11,814 bases of DNA from Clostridia bacterium. GTDB taxonomy: Bacteria > Bacillota_A > Clostridia > Oscillospirales > CAG-272. A program made the position numbers and the translations under genes. Positions 1-6,525 of this stretch are shown here, piece by piece. Within the stretch, counting starts at the first letter, position 1. Each line of letters starts with the position of its first letter. The notes under the pieces were generated by a model. It did no database searches. It saw only the letters and a list, made by a program, of their open reading frames with translations, and had not been told where the DNA came from. The DNA is taken from positions 1-11,814 of the forward strand of contig JAGAIH010000301.1 of assembly GCA_017626655.1 (NCBI GenBank). Direction: 5' to 3'.

Positions 1-1036
1 AGTTCAGGGTGACGTCGGAGCCGGTGTAGGTGTCCTGCATGAGGATGGAGTTCTTGACTACGGTACCCTTGCCGACCTTGACGCCGCGGAAGAGGATGGA
101 GTTCTCCACCGTACCCTCGATGACACAGCCGTCGGCGATGAAGGAGTTCTTGACGTCGGCGCCCTCCTTGTACTTGGTGGGAGCGGAATTGCGGACCTTG
201 GTCAGCACGGGTCGGTTCTTGACGGCGAACAGACCCTCGCGGGCCTCCTGGGTCAGCATATCCATGGAGGAGGCGAAGTAGCCCTCCAGGGAGCCGATGT
301 AGGCGTACCAGCCGTCGTACTCGTAAGCGCGGAAGTTGCCGGCACCCAGAGCAGGGACGATGACGTCGGCGAAGAAGGAGCGGTGGCCGTGAGCGGCGGC
401 GTTGGCCAGGATGGTGAGCAGGTACTCGCGGCTGACCACCATGATGTTGGTGTAGAGGTTCACCATACCCTCGGTGGGACATCCGCGGGTGAAGTCGGTG
501 ACCACGTCGTTCTCGTCGGCGGCGATGATGGAGACCTGCTCGGCCAGATGCATGGTGGCGGCGTCCATACGCTTGGTGACGAAGGTGATGTCAGCCTTCG
601 ACGCGGCATGGGCCTCGATGACCTCGGAGAGGTCAATGTTGCAGATGATGTCGCAGTCGGACAGCACGAAGTAGTCCTCGTTGCAGCGGGCGATGAAGTC
701 CTTGGCACCGAAGAGAGCCTCCAGACGGTGGCTGGGGGACTTGATGCGGGTGCCCTGATCGTAGGCGGTGATGTAGGGGGGGATCAGCTTGATACCGCCC
801 GAGCGGCGGGCCAGATCCCAGTCCTTACCCGTACCGATGTGGTCGAGAAGGGACTGATAGTTGTGGTGGGTGATGAGGCCGATGCGGTTGATGCCGGAAT
901 TCACCATGTTGGACAGGGTGAAGTCGATGAGGCGGTAGCGGCAACCGAAGGGCACGGAGGCCATGGAGCGTACACGAGTCAGCTCGGGGATGCTCTGGTC
1001 GTGGATATTGGCGAAAATCAATCCTGCTGCGGTCAT
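1..1036 (-). CDS. glgD: GlgD, non-catalytic subunit of glucose-1-phosphate adenylyltransferase (partial, C-terminus cut by window edge)
   Basis: This gene encodes the GlgD partner of ADP-glucose pyrophosphorylase, a cytoplasmic enzyme that makes ADP-glucose for glycogen synthesis. 345 codons are present, and the missing tail is probably short because the family is about 370 residues long. It has a nucleotidyltransferase-like fold (about 1-270) followed by left-handed beta-helix hexapeptide repeats (about 290-345, such as VKNSFIADGCVIEGTV). The fold is homologous to GlgC, but the catalytic motifs are gone: the GGxGxRL loop is replaced by LIFANIHDQSIPELT (6-20), SGDHIY by LSDCDI (125-130), and the EKP sugar-phosphate motif by TRGCP (183-187). 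This is the known character of Bacillota GlgD, which modulates GlgC. The ATG at 1034-1036 follows an AGGAGG site at 1045-1050, 14 bp after the glgC stop, so the two are surely co-transcribed. Identification is confident; the exact regulatory effect on GlgC is known only from the family. Confidence 0.95.
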   Translation of the reverse strand, partial: MTAAGLIFANIHDQSIPELTRVRSMASVPFGCRYRLIDFTLSNMVNSGINRIGLITHHNYQSLLDHIGTGKDWDLARRSGGIKLIPPYITAYDQGTRIKSPSHRLEALFGAKDFIARCNEDYFVLSDCDIICNIDLSEVIEAHAASKADITFVTKRMDAATMHLAEQVSIIAADENDVVTDFTRGCPTEGMVNLYTNIMVVSREYLLTILANAAAHGHRSFFADVIVPALGAGNFRAYEYDGWYAYIGSLEGYFASSMDMLTQEAREGLFAVKNRPVLTKVRNSAPTKYKEGADVKNSFIADGCVIEGTVENSILFRGVKVGKGTVVKNSILMQDTYTGSDVTLN

Positions 1037-1050
1037 GTTCACGTCCTCCT

Positions 1051-2235
1051 TTACTCAGACAGCATGGCGCCGGGCTCAACGGTGGCGCCTGCTGCGATGG
1101 TAATGCCCTCGCCGACGACGGCGATCTCGGCACCCGTGCTTCTGGGAGCGCCCACGGTGGCGCCTGCGCCGACGGTGACGTCGGAGTCGATGATGGCGTA
1201 CTGGACGGTAGCGCCCGCCTCGATCACACAGTCACCCATGAGGACACAGTCCTCCACGTGAGCGCCTGCCATGACCTTGACGCCGGGGCCGACCACCGAG
1301 TTCTTGACGGTGCCGTAGATCTCACATCCCTCGGTGATGTAGCAGTTCTCGATGGACGCGCGAGCGCCAACGAACTGGGGAGCCGAGGCGGAGTGACGGG
1401 CGAAGATGCGCCAGTCGTTGCCCGACAGATCCAGGACGGGCTTGTCGCCCAAGAGATCCATGTTGGCCTCCCACAGAGAGGAGATGGTTCCGACATCCTT
1501 CCAGTAGCCCTCGAAGGGGTAGGCGAACATCTTCTCGCCAGCGGCCAGCATATTGGGGATGATGTTCTTACCGAAGTCGTTGGAGGAAGCGGGATCGGCC
1601 TCGTCGGCGATGAGGTAATCGCAGAGCTTCTTGCGGTTGAATATGTAGATACCCATGGACGCATTGGTGCTGTCGGGGTTCTTGGGCTTCTCGGAGAACT
1701 TGTAGATGGAGCCGTCGGGATTGGTGCTCATGATACCGAAGCGGCTGGCCTCCTCGATCGGCACATCGATGACGGCGATGGTGCAGTCGGCGCCCTTGGC
1801 CTTATGGAAGTCCAGCATCTTGGCGTAATCCATCTTGTAGATGTGGTCGCCCGAGAGGATCAAGACGTAGTCGGCGTCGTAGCGGTTGATAAAGGCCAGG
1901 TTCTGGTAGATGGCGTTGGCGGTACCCTTGTACCAGTCGGCGCTCTTCTGACCCTGGTAGGGGGGCAGGATCTTGACTCCGCCAAAGGAGCGGTCCAGAT
2001 CCCAGGGGAGTCCGTTACCGATGTACTCGTTGAGCACCAGGGGCTGGTACTGGGTTAGCACGCCCACGGTGTCGATGCCCGAGTTCACGCAGTTGGACAG
2101 CGGGAAATCGATGATGCGGTACTTGCCGCCAAACCGCACAGCGGGCTTGGCAACTTTCTTGGTGAGCGCGTAGAGACGGGAGCCCTGGCCGCCGGCCAAA
2201 AGCATCGCCACGCACTCTTTCTTTCTGAAGATCAT
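1051..2235 (-). CDS. glgC: GlgC, glucose-1-phosphate adenylyltransferase catalytic subunit
   Basis: GlgC converts glucose-1-phosphate and ATP to ADP-glucose and pyrophosphate, the committed step of bacterial glycogen synthesis. The 394-residue protein has normal family length. The nucleotide-binding loop GGQGSRL is at 15-21, followed by [21 protein letters not shown] (30-48, containing the lysine that corresponds to the activator-site Lys of E. coli GlgC), the metal-site motif [10 protein letters not shown] (128-137), the glucose-1-phosphate motif SEKPKNP (181-187) and YWKDVGT (244-250). The C-terminal part (about 285-394) is a left-handed beta-helix of hexapeptide repeats. All catalytic motifs are intact, in contrast to the neighbouring GlgD. 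An in-frame ATG lies 16 codons upstream, but I chose the ATG at 2233-2235 because a GGAGG site (2243-2247) is spaced seven bases from it and the protein then starts [18 protein letters not shown] as in homologues. It lies 160 bp after glgB and 14 bp before glgD. Confidence 0.97.
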   Translation of the reverse strand: MIFRKKECVAMLLAGGQGSRLYALTKKVAKPAVRFGGKYRIIDFPLSNCVNSGIDTVGVLTQYQPLVLNEYIGNGLPWDLDRSFGGVKILPPYQGQKSADWYKGTANAIYQNLAFINRYDADYVLILSGDHIYKMDYAKMLDFHKAKGADCTIAVIDVPIEEASRFGIMSTNPDGSIYKFSEKPKNPDSTNASMGIYIFNRKKLCDYLIADEADPASSNDFGKNIIPNMLAAGEKMFAYPFEGYWKDVGTISSLWEANMDLLGDKPVLDLSGNDWRIFARHSASAPQFVGARASIENCYITEGCEIYGTVKNSVVGPGVKVMAGAHVEDCVLMGDCVIEAGATVQYAIIDSDVTVGAGATVGAPRSTGAEIAVVGEGITIAAGATVEPGAMLSE

Positions 2236-2295
2236 GTTGGTGCCTCCTTTTATGATCGCGGTAAAACCGCATAAATTTAACAAAGATCAGAGGTC

Positions 2296-2317
2296 GGGCG
2301 CACACCCGGGTGCGCCC
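2296..2317 (+). repeat. Hairpin repeat copy 1 (GGGCGCAC/GTGCGCCC)
   Basis: A perfect 8-bp stem, GGGCGCAC (2296-2303) and GTGCGCCC (2310-2317), encloses the six-base loop ACCCGG. Downstream it continues CTGCC. The same unit recurs 45 bp away in the opposite orientation (2362-2383), with shared flanking bases C-C-C-C-T outside the stem. This looks like a dispersed palindromic intergenic repeat rather than a gene-specific regulator, but copy number cannot be judged from one locus. Confidence 0.6.
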
Positions 2318-2361
2318 CTGCCGAAGGGCGATCATGGGGACAAATCAATAACTCGGGGTAG

Positions 2362-2383
2362 GGGCGCACCTGTGTGTGCGCCC
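2362..2383 (-). repeat. Hairpin repeat copy 2, inverted relative to copy 1
   Basis: The stem GGGCGCAC (2362-2369) pairs perfectly with GTGCGCCC (2376-2383) around the loop CTGTGT. Read on the minus strand, the unit is GGGCGCAC-ACACAG-GTGCGCCCCTACC, which matches copy 1 (GGGCGCAC-ACCCGG-GTGCGCCCCTGCC) in the stem, most of the loop and the 3' flank. Because the copies are inverted, the pair can also fold into one long cruciform covering about 2296-2383. Confidence 0.6.
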
Positions 2384-2395
2384 GCATGGCGGGCA

Positions 2396-4399
2396 TTATT
2401 CATTTTCTTCGTCCACCCGCTCCAGGATCACGCATCCCAGGGGCGGTACGTTCATCCGCACCATGTGCAGGAGGTTGCCCTGTACGGGGAAGGACTCCAT
2501 GACACCCGTGTTGAGGACGCCGCTGCCGCCGAACTCCTGCGCGTCGGAGTTGAAGATCTCGCGGTACTTTCCGGGCAGGGGGACGTTCATATGGTGATCC
2601 ACGTGGGTCATGGGGGTGAAGTTCAGGACCACGGTGACGTCATGCCCCTCACGGGAGACCCGTCGGAAGGCGATGAGGGAGCGGTCGGCATCGTACTTCT
2701 CCAGCCACTCGAAGGACTTTTCGGGCTCGTCGGTGAACTCGTCCCACAGGGCGGGGGTGGAGAGGTAGAGATTGTTCAGAGCGGCGTAGTAGTGCTGGAG
2801 CTTGGCGTGGGACTCATAGTCCAGGAGGTGCCAGTCCAGCTGGCGCATCTCGCTCCACTCGGCGAACTGGCCGATCTCACAGCCCATGAACCAGAGCTTG
2901 GCCCCGGGGTGGGTCATCATCCAGGCGGCGAAGACGCGGTCCCCCGCGAATTTCTGCCAGTAGTCTCCGGGCATCTTGTCCAGGAAGGACTTCTTCAGAT
3001 GCACCACCTCGTCGTGGGAGATGGGGAGGACGTAGTTCTCGATGAAGGCGTAGGAGGGGATGTGGGTCAGGTGGCCGTGGTGGTGCTTGCGGAAGATGGG
3101 GTCCTCCTTGACGTAGCGCAGGGTATCGTTCATCCAGCCCATGTTCCACTTGTAGGTGAAGCCCAGGCCCTCCTCGGAAAAGTCGGTGATGTGGGGCCAC
3201 ATGGTGGACTCCTCGGCAATGGTCATGATATCGGGGTGATCCTCGCGCAGGCCCTCGTTGAGGGTGCGGAAGAAGGCCACCGCCTCCAGGTTCTGATAGC
3301 CGCCGTTTCGGTTGGGATGCCACTCTCCGGGCTGGCGGTCGTAGTTGAGGTAGAGCATGGAGGCCACGGCGTCCACGCGGAGTCCGTCGGCGTGGAACTC
3401 CTCCACCCAGTAGTAGGCGTTGGACATGAGGAAGGAGATGACCTCCTTCTTGCCCACGTCGAAGCAGCAGGTGCCCCAGCCGCGGTTCTCCTGCCTGGTG
3501 GGATCCTCGTACTCGTAGAGGGGCTGACCGTCAAAGCGGTAGAGGCCGTGGGCGTCCTTGGGGAAGTGGGCGGGGACCCAGTCCAGGATGACGCCGATCC
3601 CCGCGTTGTGCATGACGTCCACGAAGGCGCGGAAGTCGTCGGGGCTTCCATAGCGGGCGGTGGGGGCGTAGTAGCCGCAGACCTGGTAGCCCCAGGAGCC
3701 GCCAAAGGGATGCTCCATGACGGGGAGCAGCTCCACGTGGGTGAATCCCATCTGCTTGAGGTAGGGGGCCAGCTCGTCCGCCAGTCGGCGGTAGGAAAGA
3801 GGCTTGCCGTCAGCCCCGTATTTCCAGGAGCCGACGTGGACCTCGTAGATGTTCATGGGGTACTTGCGGCCCTCCTTTTTCCGCTTGGCCCGCTGACGGA
3901 GCCAGCCGCGGTCGTGCCACTTGAAGGGCTTCTCACGGAAAAAGCGGGTAGCGGTCTCGGGGGGACACTCCATGGCGCGGCCGTAGGGGTCGGCGTGGAG
4001 CAGCACCCGCCCGTCAGCGGCGGTGACACGGTATTTATAGACCGAGCCGTCGGGGACCTGATCCCCGGGGAGAGTCAGCATGAAGATGCCGTTTTGGGTG
4101 GCGCGGGTCATGGGGAGGCCCTGCTCCCAGTCGGTGAAGGAGCCGACCACCGATACGGCCCTCGCGTGAGGAGCCCAGACGCGGAAGACCACCTGCTCAC
4201 CGCCCTCCTCATCCGTCTCAGCGTGAGCGCCGAGGTAGGTGTAGGCGTGGCGGGCGGTACCCTCGTGGAAGAGGAACTCGTCCAGCTCGCGGCGGTAGGG
4301 CGCAAGGGCCTCCGCTTGGGGAGAGAGGGCGATCTTCGGTGTCTCCTCCTCGCGGATAGAAGTCGACTTCTCGGTAATTTTGACCGATTTTGTTGGCAT
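2396..4399 (-). CDS. glgB: GlgB, 1,4-alpha-glucan branching enzyme (GH13_9)
   Basis: GlgB cuts alpha-1,4 glucan chains and re-attaches them as alpha-1,6 branches during glycogen synthesis in the cytoplasm. The 667-residue protein has a short charged N-terminus (1-55), a CBM48 domain (about 60-145, with VFRVWAPHARAVSVVGSFTDW), the GH13 barrel (about 180-545) and a C-terminal beta domain (about 565-667). GH13 motifs are all present: DWVPAHFP (273-280), DGLRVDAV with nucleophile Asp343, TIAEEST with acid/base Glu396, and LPISHDEVVH with the stabilising Asp463. It is shorter than the 728-residue E. coli enzyme because it lacks the extra N1 domain. The ATG at 4397-4399 follows an AAAGGA site about ten bases upstream. 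It is the first gene of the glgB-glgC-glgD operon and is served by the promoter at 4440-4468. The family assignment is firm. Confidence 0.97.
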   Translation of the reverse strand: MPTKSVKITEKSTSIREEETPKIALSPQAEALAPYRRELDEFLFHEGTARHAYTYLGAHAETDEEGGEQVVFRVWAPHARAVSVVGSFTDWEQGLPMTRATQNGIFMLTLPGDQVPDGSVYKYRVTAADGRVLLHADPYGRAMECPPETATRFFREKPFKWHDRGWLRQRAKRKKEGRKYPMNIYEVHVGSWKYGADGKPLSYRRLADELAPYLKQMGFTHVELLPVMEHPFGGSWGYQVCGYYAPTARYGSPDDFRAFVDVMHNAGIGVILDWVPAHFPKDAHGLYRFDGQPLYEYEDPTRQENRGWGTCCFDVGKKEVISFLMSNAYYWVEEFHADGLRVDAVASMLYLNYDRQPGEWHPNRNGGYQNLEAVAFFRTLNEGLREDHPDIMTIAEESTMWPHITDFSEEGLGFTYKWNMGWMNDTLRYVKEDPIFRKHHHGHLTHIPSYAFIENYVLPISHDEVVHLKKSFLDKMPGDYWQKFAGDRVFAAWMMTHPGAKLWFMGCEIGQFAEWSEMRQLDWHLLDYESHAKLQHYYAALNNLYLSTPALWDEFTDEPEKSFEWLEKYDADRSLIAFRRVSREGHDVTVVLNFTPMTHVDHHMNVPLPGKYREIFNSDAQEFGGSGVLNTGVMESFPVQGNLLHMVRMNVPPLGCVILERVDEENE

Positions 4400-4434
4400 T
4401 TGTCCCGAATCCTTTCAGCAAATATAACTGTTCA

Positions 4435-4451
4435 TTGTGATTATATCACAA
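4435..4451. promoter_or_regulatory. Perfect palindrome over the glgB -10 box, candidate operator
   Basis: TTGTGAT-TAT-ATCACAA is an inverted repeat with 7-bp arms and a 3-bp centre. It contains the whole glgB -10 hexamer (4440-4445) and covers roughly -18 to -2 relative to the expected start of transcription, so a bound protein would block RNA polymerase. It resembles Crp/Fnr-type (TGTGA-N6-TCACA) and Rex-type (TTGTGAA-N4-TTCACAA) sites, but its spacing is one base shorter than either. The bound protein is therefore unknown. The perfect symmetry is seen directly; the operator role is inference. Confidence 0.5.
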
Positions 4452-4468
4452 ACTGACGGTTTTGTCAA
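4440..4468 (-). promoter_or_regulatory. Consensus sigma-A promoter of the glgB-glgC-glgD operon
   Basis: On the minus strand a perfect -35 TTGACA (4463-4468) is followed after exactly 17 bp by a perfect -10 TATAAT (4440-4445), preceded by TGA, which makes an extended -10. Transcription should start near 4433, giving a leader of about 34 nt before the glgB ATG. A promoter this close to consensus usually needs a repressor, and a perfect palindrome covers its -10 box. Confidence 0.88.
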
Positions 4469-4489
4469 TGCGTGAACAGGGATTTAACG

Positions 4490-4550
4490 AAAGTTTACGA
4501 AATTTTGAGCGCGCCTGAAGCGCTCCAAACGGTCATAGCCTGTAAACTTT
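4490..4550. repeat. Nested inverted repeats between the divergent promoters
   Basis: The outer arms AAAGTTTAC (4490-4498) and GTAAACTTT (4542-4550) are perfect 9-bp inverted copies. Inside them a second perfect inverted repeat, GAGCGC (4507-4512) and GCGCTC (4520-4525), encloses a 7-base loop. The outer arms lie about 60-75 bp upstream of the two promoters, one arm near each. They might be paired half-sites for a regulator, or the segment may be a structured element. A T-run follows the right arm (4548-4553). No gene or promoter is apparent inside it. Confidence 0.45.
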
Positions 4551-4582
4551 TTTCGCAGAGCGCCGAAAAGGGTCCCATCCCC

Positions 4583-4611
4583 TTGACACTCCCCTGTTTC
4601 TGTTATATAAT
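4583..4611 (+). promoter_or_regulatory. Consensus sigma-A promoter of the ABC transporter operon
   Basis: A perfect -35 TTGACA (4583-4588) and a perfect -10 TATAAT (4606-4611) are separated by exactly 17 bp. Transcription should start near 4618. That leaves about 58 nt of leader for the TTG start at 4676, but only about 16 nt for the upstream ATG at 4634, which supports the TTG start. It is divergent to the glgB promoter, with 114 bp between the two -35 boxes. Confidence 0.88.
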
Positions 4612-4675
4612 ATAGGTAACTATAGCCACCGCTATGCGCGGCGGTTCAAAATCCACCGAAACGGAGGGCAAGCAC

Positions 4676-5638
4676 TTGATCGAAGTACAAAATCTGACCA
4701 AGGTCTACGGCCGGAAGACCGCCGTGGAGAACGTCAGCTTCAAGATCCGCAACGGCCGTATCTACGGCCTCCTGGGCCCCAACGGCGCGGGTAAATCCAC
4801 CACCATGAACATCATGACGGGATGCCTCTCCCCCACCGAGGGCACCGTCCTCATCAATGGCTACGACATCTGCGACCAGCCCATCGAGGCCAAGCGTCAG
4901 ATCGGTTATCTTCCCGAGCAGCCCCCCCTGTTCGGTGATATGACCCCCGCCGAGTACCTCACCTTCGTGGCCGAGGCCAAGGGCGTCTCCGACGACCTCA
5001 TCGACCGCCAGGTCAAGGAGGCCATGCAGGTCACGGATATCCTGTCTGTGAAGGACCGCCTCATCCGCAATCTGTCCAAGGGCTACCGCCAGCGTGTGGG
5101 CATCGCCCAGGCCATCCTGGGGTCTCCCGATATCATCATTCTGGATGAGCCTACGGTGGGTCTGGATCCCCAGCAGCTCACCGAGATCCGCGCTCTGGTC
5201 CGCAAGCTGGGGGAGAAGCTCACCGTCATCATCTCCAGCCACATCCTCTCCGAGATCGCCGAGCTGTGCGACCACGTCATCATCCTCTCCGAGGGTCACG
5301 TGGTAGCCGACGACGACATGGCTGAGCTGGAGGCCCGCATGAATCCCGAGACCACCCTCCGCATGACCGTCAAGGCCGACGAGGCGGGGGCCAGAGCCGT
5401 GCTGAAGTCCATTGAGGGAGTCAACACCGTGACCAAGCTCTCCGAGAGCGAGGCCGACGGCACCGTTACCCTGAAGGTCACCACCGCCCCCGACGCGGAT
5501 CTCCGCGACGAGATCTTCTTCGCCATGGCTGAGCGCCGCTACGCCGTCCTCTCCACCGAGACCGTAGAGCAGTCCCTGGAGGAGATCTTCCTCTCCCTGA
5601 CCGCCAAAAAGTCCAAGAACAAGGAGGTAAACGACTGA
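4676..5638 (+). CDS. ABC transporter ATP-binding protein (GldA/CcmA-like)
   Basis: This is the cytoplasmic ATPase that powers the ABC-2 type membrane system encoded just downstream. In the 320-residue product the nucleotide-binding domain spans about 2-215, with Walker A GPNGAGKS (34-41), Q-loop Gln82, signature LSKGYRQR (133-140), Walker B IIILDEPT (153-160), D-loop GLDP (162-165) and H-loop His189. A C-terminal domain of about 95 residues (225-320) follows, as is usual for ATPases of this export subfamily. I chose TTG at 4676 because GGAGGG (4663-4668) sits seven bases before it and homologues start IEVQNLTKVYG. An ATG 14 codons upstream (4634) lacks a ribosome binding site and lies very close to the predicted transcription start. 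The stop overlaps the permease start by one base, so the two are translationally coupled. The substrate cannot be inferred from the ATPase. Confidence 0.93.
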   Translation: MIEVQNLTKVYGRKTAVENVSFKIRNGRIYGLLGPNGAGKSTTMNIMTGCLSPTEGTVLINGYDICDQPIEAKRQIGYLPEQPPLFGDMTPAEYLTFVAEAKGVSDDLIDRQVKEAMQVTDILSVKDRLIRNLSKGYRQRVGIAQAILGSPDIIILDEPTVGLDPQQLTEIRALVRKLGEKLTVIISSHILSEIAELCDHVIILSEGHVVADDDMAELEARMNPETTLRMTVKADEAGARAVLKSIEGVNTVTKLSESEADGTVTLKVTTAPDADLRDEIFFAMAERRYAVLSTETVEQSLEEIFLSLTAKKSKNKEVND

Positions 5639-6504
5639 TGCTTGCCGTCTACAAGCGCGAGCTGCGCGCCTACATGAACAACGTCTACGGTTGGCTGTTC
5701 ATGGCTATCTTCCTGCTCTTTGCGGGCTACGTGATGTTCCAGAACAACCTGTACGACGGAGCCCCCGAGTTTGAGCTGACCATGTCGGCCAGCCAGTACG
5801 CCCTCCTGCTCCTCATCCCCATCCTGTGTATGCGCTCCATGGCCGAGGACAGACACAACAAGACCGATATGTTCTACCTCTCCCTCCCCATGAAGACCAC
5901 CTCGGTGGTGCTGGGGAAGTACCTCGCCATGCTGACGGTCTACGCCATCCCCTGCGTGATCCTCTGCGTGTACCCCCTGGTGCTGGGCGCCTTCGGTCCC
6001 CTCAACTACCTGATCGCCTACCTCTCCATCCTCCTCTTTCTGATCCTGGGCGCCGCCCTCATCGCGGTCTGCCAGTTCCTGTCTTCCCTCACCGATAACC
6101 TGGTGATCGCCGCCGTCCTGGGGGTGGTGGCCGTGGCCGCGCTTCTCTTCGCCCCCTTCCTGTCCTACGTCCTGCCCCTTACGGCCATCGCCTCCTTCAT
6201 CGGCTTCGTGGTGCTGGCCCTCCTCTTGGCCGGCGTCGCCTTCCTGGCCACCCATAACCTCAACGTCACCGCCATCACCGGCGCCGCGGCCGTGGTGCCT
6301 CTGTCGGTGGTCTACATCCTGTCCCGAAGCAGCTTCGAGGGCCTGTTCCCCGCTCTTCTCCGGTTCATCTCCCCCTTCGCCCACTTCGCCGCCTTCTGCC
6401 AGTTCGGCACCTTCTCCGTCCAGTCTCTGATCCTGCTCCTTTCCTACCCCGTGCTCTTTGTCTTCCTGACGGTCCAGTCGGCGGACAAGAAGCGCTGGGA
6501 CTAA
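5638..6504 (+). CDS. ABC-2 type transporter permease (GldF-like)
   Basis: This is the integral membrane partner of the upstream ATPase. The 288-residue protein has a short cytoplasmic N-terminus with the KREL motif (6-9), then about six to eight hydrophobic segments, roughly 17-34, 53-66, 97-118, 123-146, 152-175, 178-203, 210-228 and 262-281. The cytoplasmic loop RSMAEDRHNKTDMFYLSLP (66-84) is characteristic of ABC-2 permeases of the GldF/NosY type, as is the short basic-aromatic C-terminal end (KKRWD). The ATG at 5638 shares its A with the ATPase stop, and an AAGGAGG site lies at 5621-5627. The next gene, the GldG-like protein, starts 21 bp downstream. In this family ATPase, permease and GldG together form one complex; that this holds here is inferred from gene order. 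The substrate is unknown. Confidence 0.92.
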   Translation: MLAVYKRELRAYMNNVYGWLFMAIFLLFAGYVMFQNNLYDGAPEFELTMSASQYALLLLIPILCMRSMAEDRHNKTDMFYLSLPMKTTSVVLGKYLAMLTVYAIPCVILCVYPLVLGAFGPLNYLIAYLSILLFLILGAALIAVCQFLSSLTDNLVIAAVLGVVAVAALLFAPFLSYVLPLTAIASFIGFVVLALLLAGVAFLATHNLNVTAITGAAAVVPLSVVYILSRSSFEGLFPALLRFISPFAHFAAFCQFGTFSVQSLILLLSYPVLFVFLTVQSADKKRWD

Positions 6505-6525
6505 TCCATGCGGAGGTATACCACT

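Larger units (their letters stand above)
2236..2395. other. glgB-glgC intergenic spacer with hairpins
   Basis: This 160-bp gap lies inside the glg operon, between the end of glgB and the start of glgC. It holds two related hairpin repeats in opposite orientation (annotated separately), a small GC hairpin GCCCGC-ATG-GCGGGC at 2380-2394 directly after the glgB stop, and a 5-bp hairpin GCGGT-AAA-ACCGC at 2258-2270 just upstream of the glgC ribosome binding site. None of the hairpins is followed on the minus strand by a T-run, so I do not call an intrinsic terminator. I see no convincing -35/-10 pair for a separate glgC promoter, so glgC and glgD are most simply expressed by read-through from glgB, possibly attenuated or processed here. 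Confidence 0.55.

Noticed and set aside
383..2058. Two plus-strand open frames (383-1261 and 1258-2058) across glgD and glgC
   Set aside because: Both are antisense to glgD and glgC, low in complexity, and have no ribosome binding sites or recognisable domains.
2380..2394. GCCCGC-ATG-GCGGGC hairpin as a glgB terminator
   Set aside because: No T-run follows it on the minus strand, and glgC continues downstream in the same direction. It may influence mRNA but is not a recognisable intrinsic terminator.
4436..4450. A bona fide CRP or Rex site at the glgB -10 box
   Set aside because: The arms fit, but the spacer is one base short of the CRP spacing and the total length one base short of the Rex operator. 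I therefore list only an operator of unknown partner.
2234..4456. 740-codon plus-strand open frame across glgB
   Set aside because: It is antisense to a firmly identified glgB, has low-complexity Val/Gly/His-rich sequence and no ribosome binding site. It arises because the third-position G/C bias of glgB suppresses stops in the opposite frame.
4454..4467. TGAC-N6-GTCA inverted repeat in the glgB promoter spacer and -35 box
   Set aside because: The arms are only 4 bp and one of them is part of the -35 hexamer, so chance explains it well.
4634..4675. ATG at 4634 as the start of the ABC ATPase
   Set aside because: It has no ribosome binding site, would leave only about 16 nt of leader after the predicted transcription start, and adds 14 residues not seen before the usual IEVQNLTKVYG opening.
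6508..6525. ATG at 6508 as the start of the GldG-like gene
   Set aside because: The GGAGG site (6512-6516) lies downstream of this ATG and is well spaced for the ATG at 6526.
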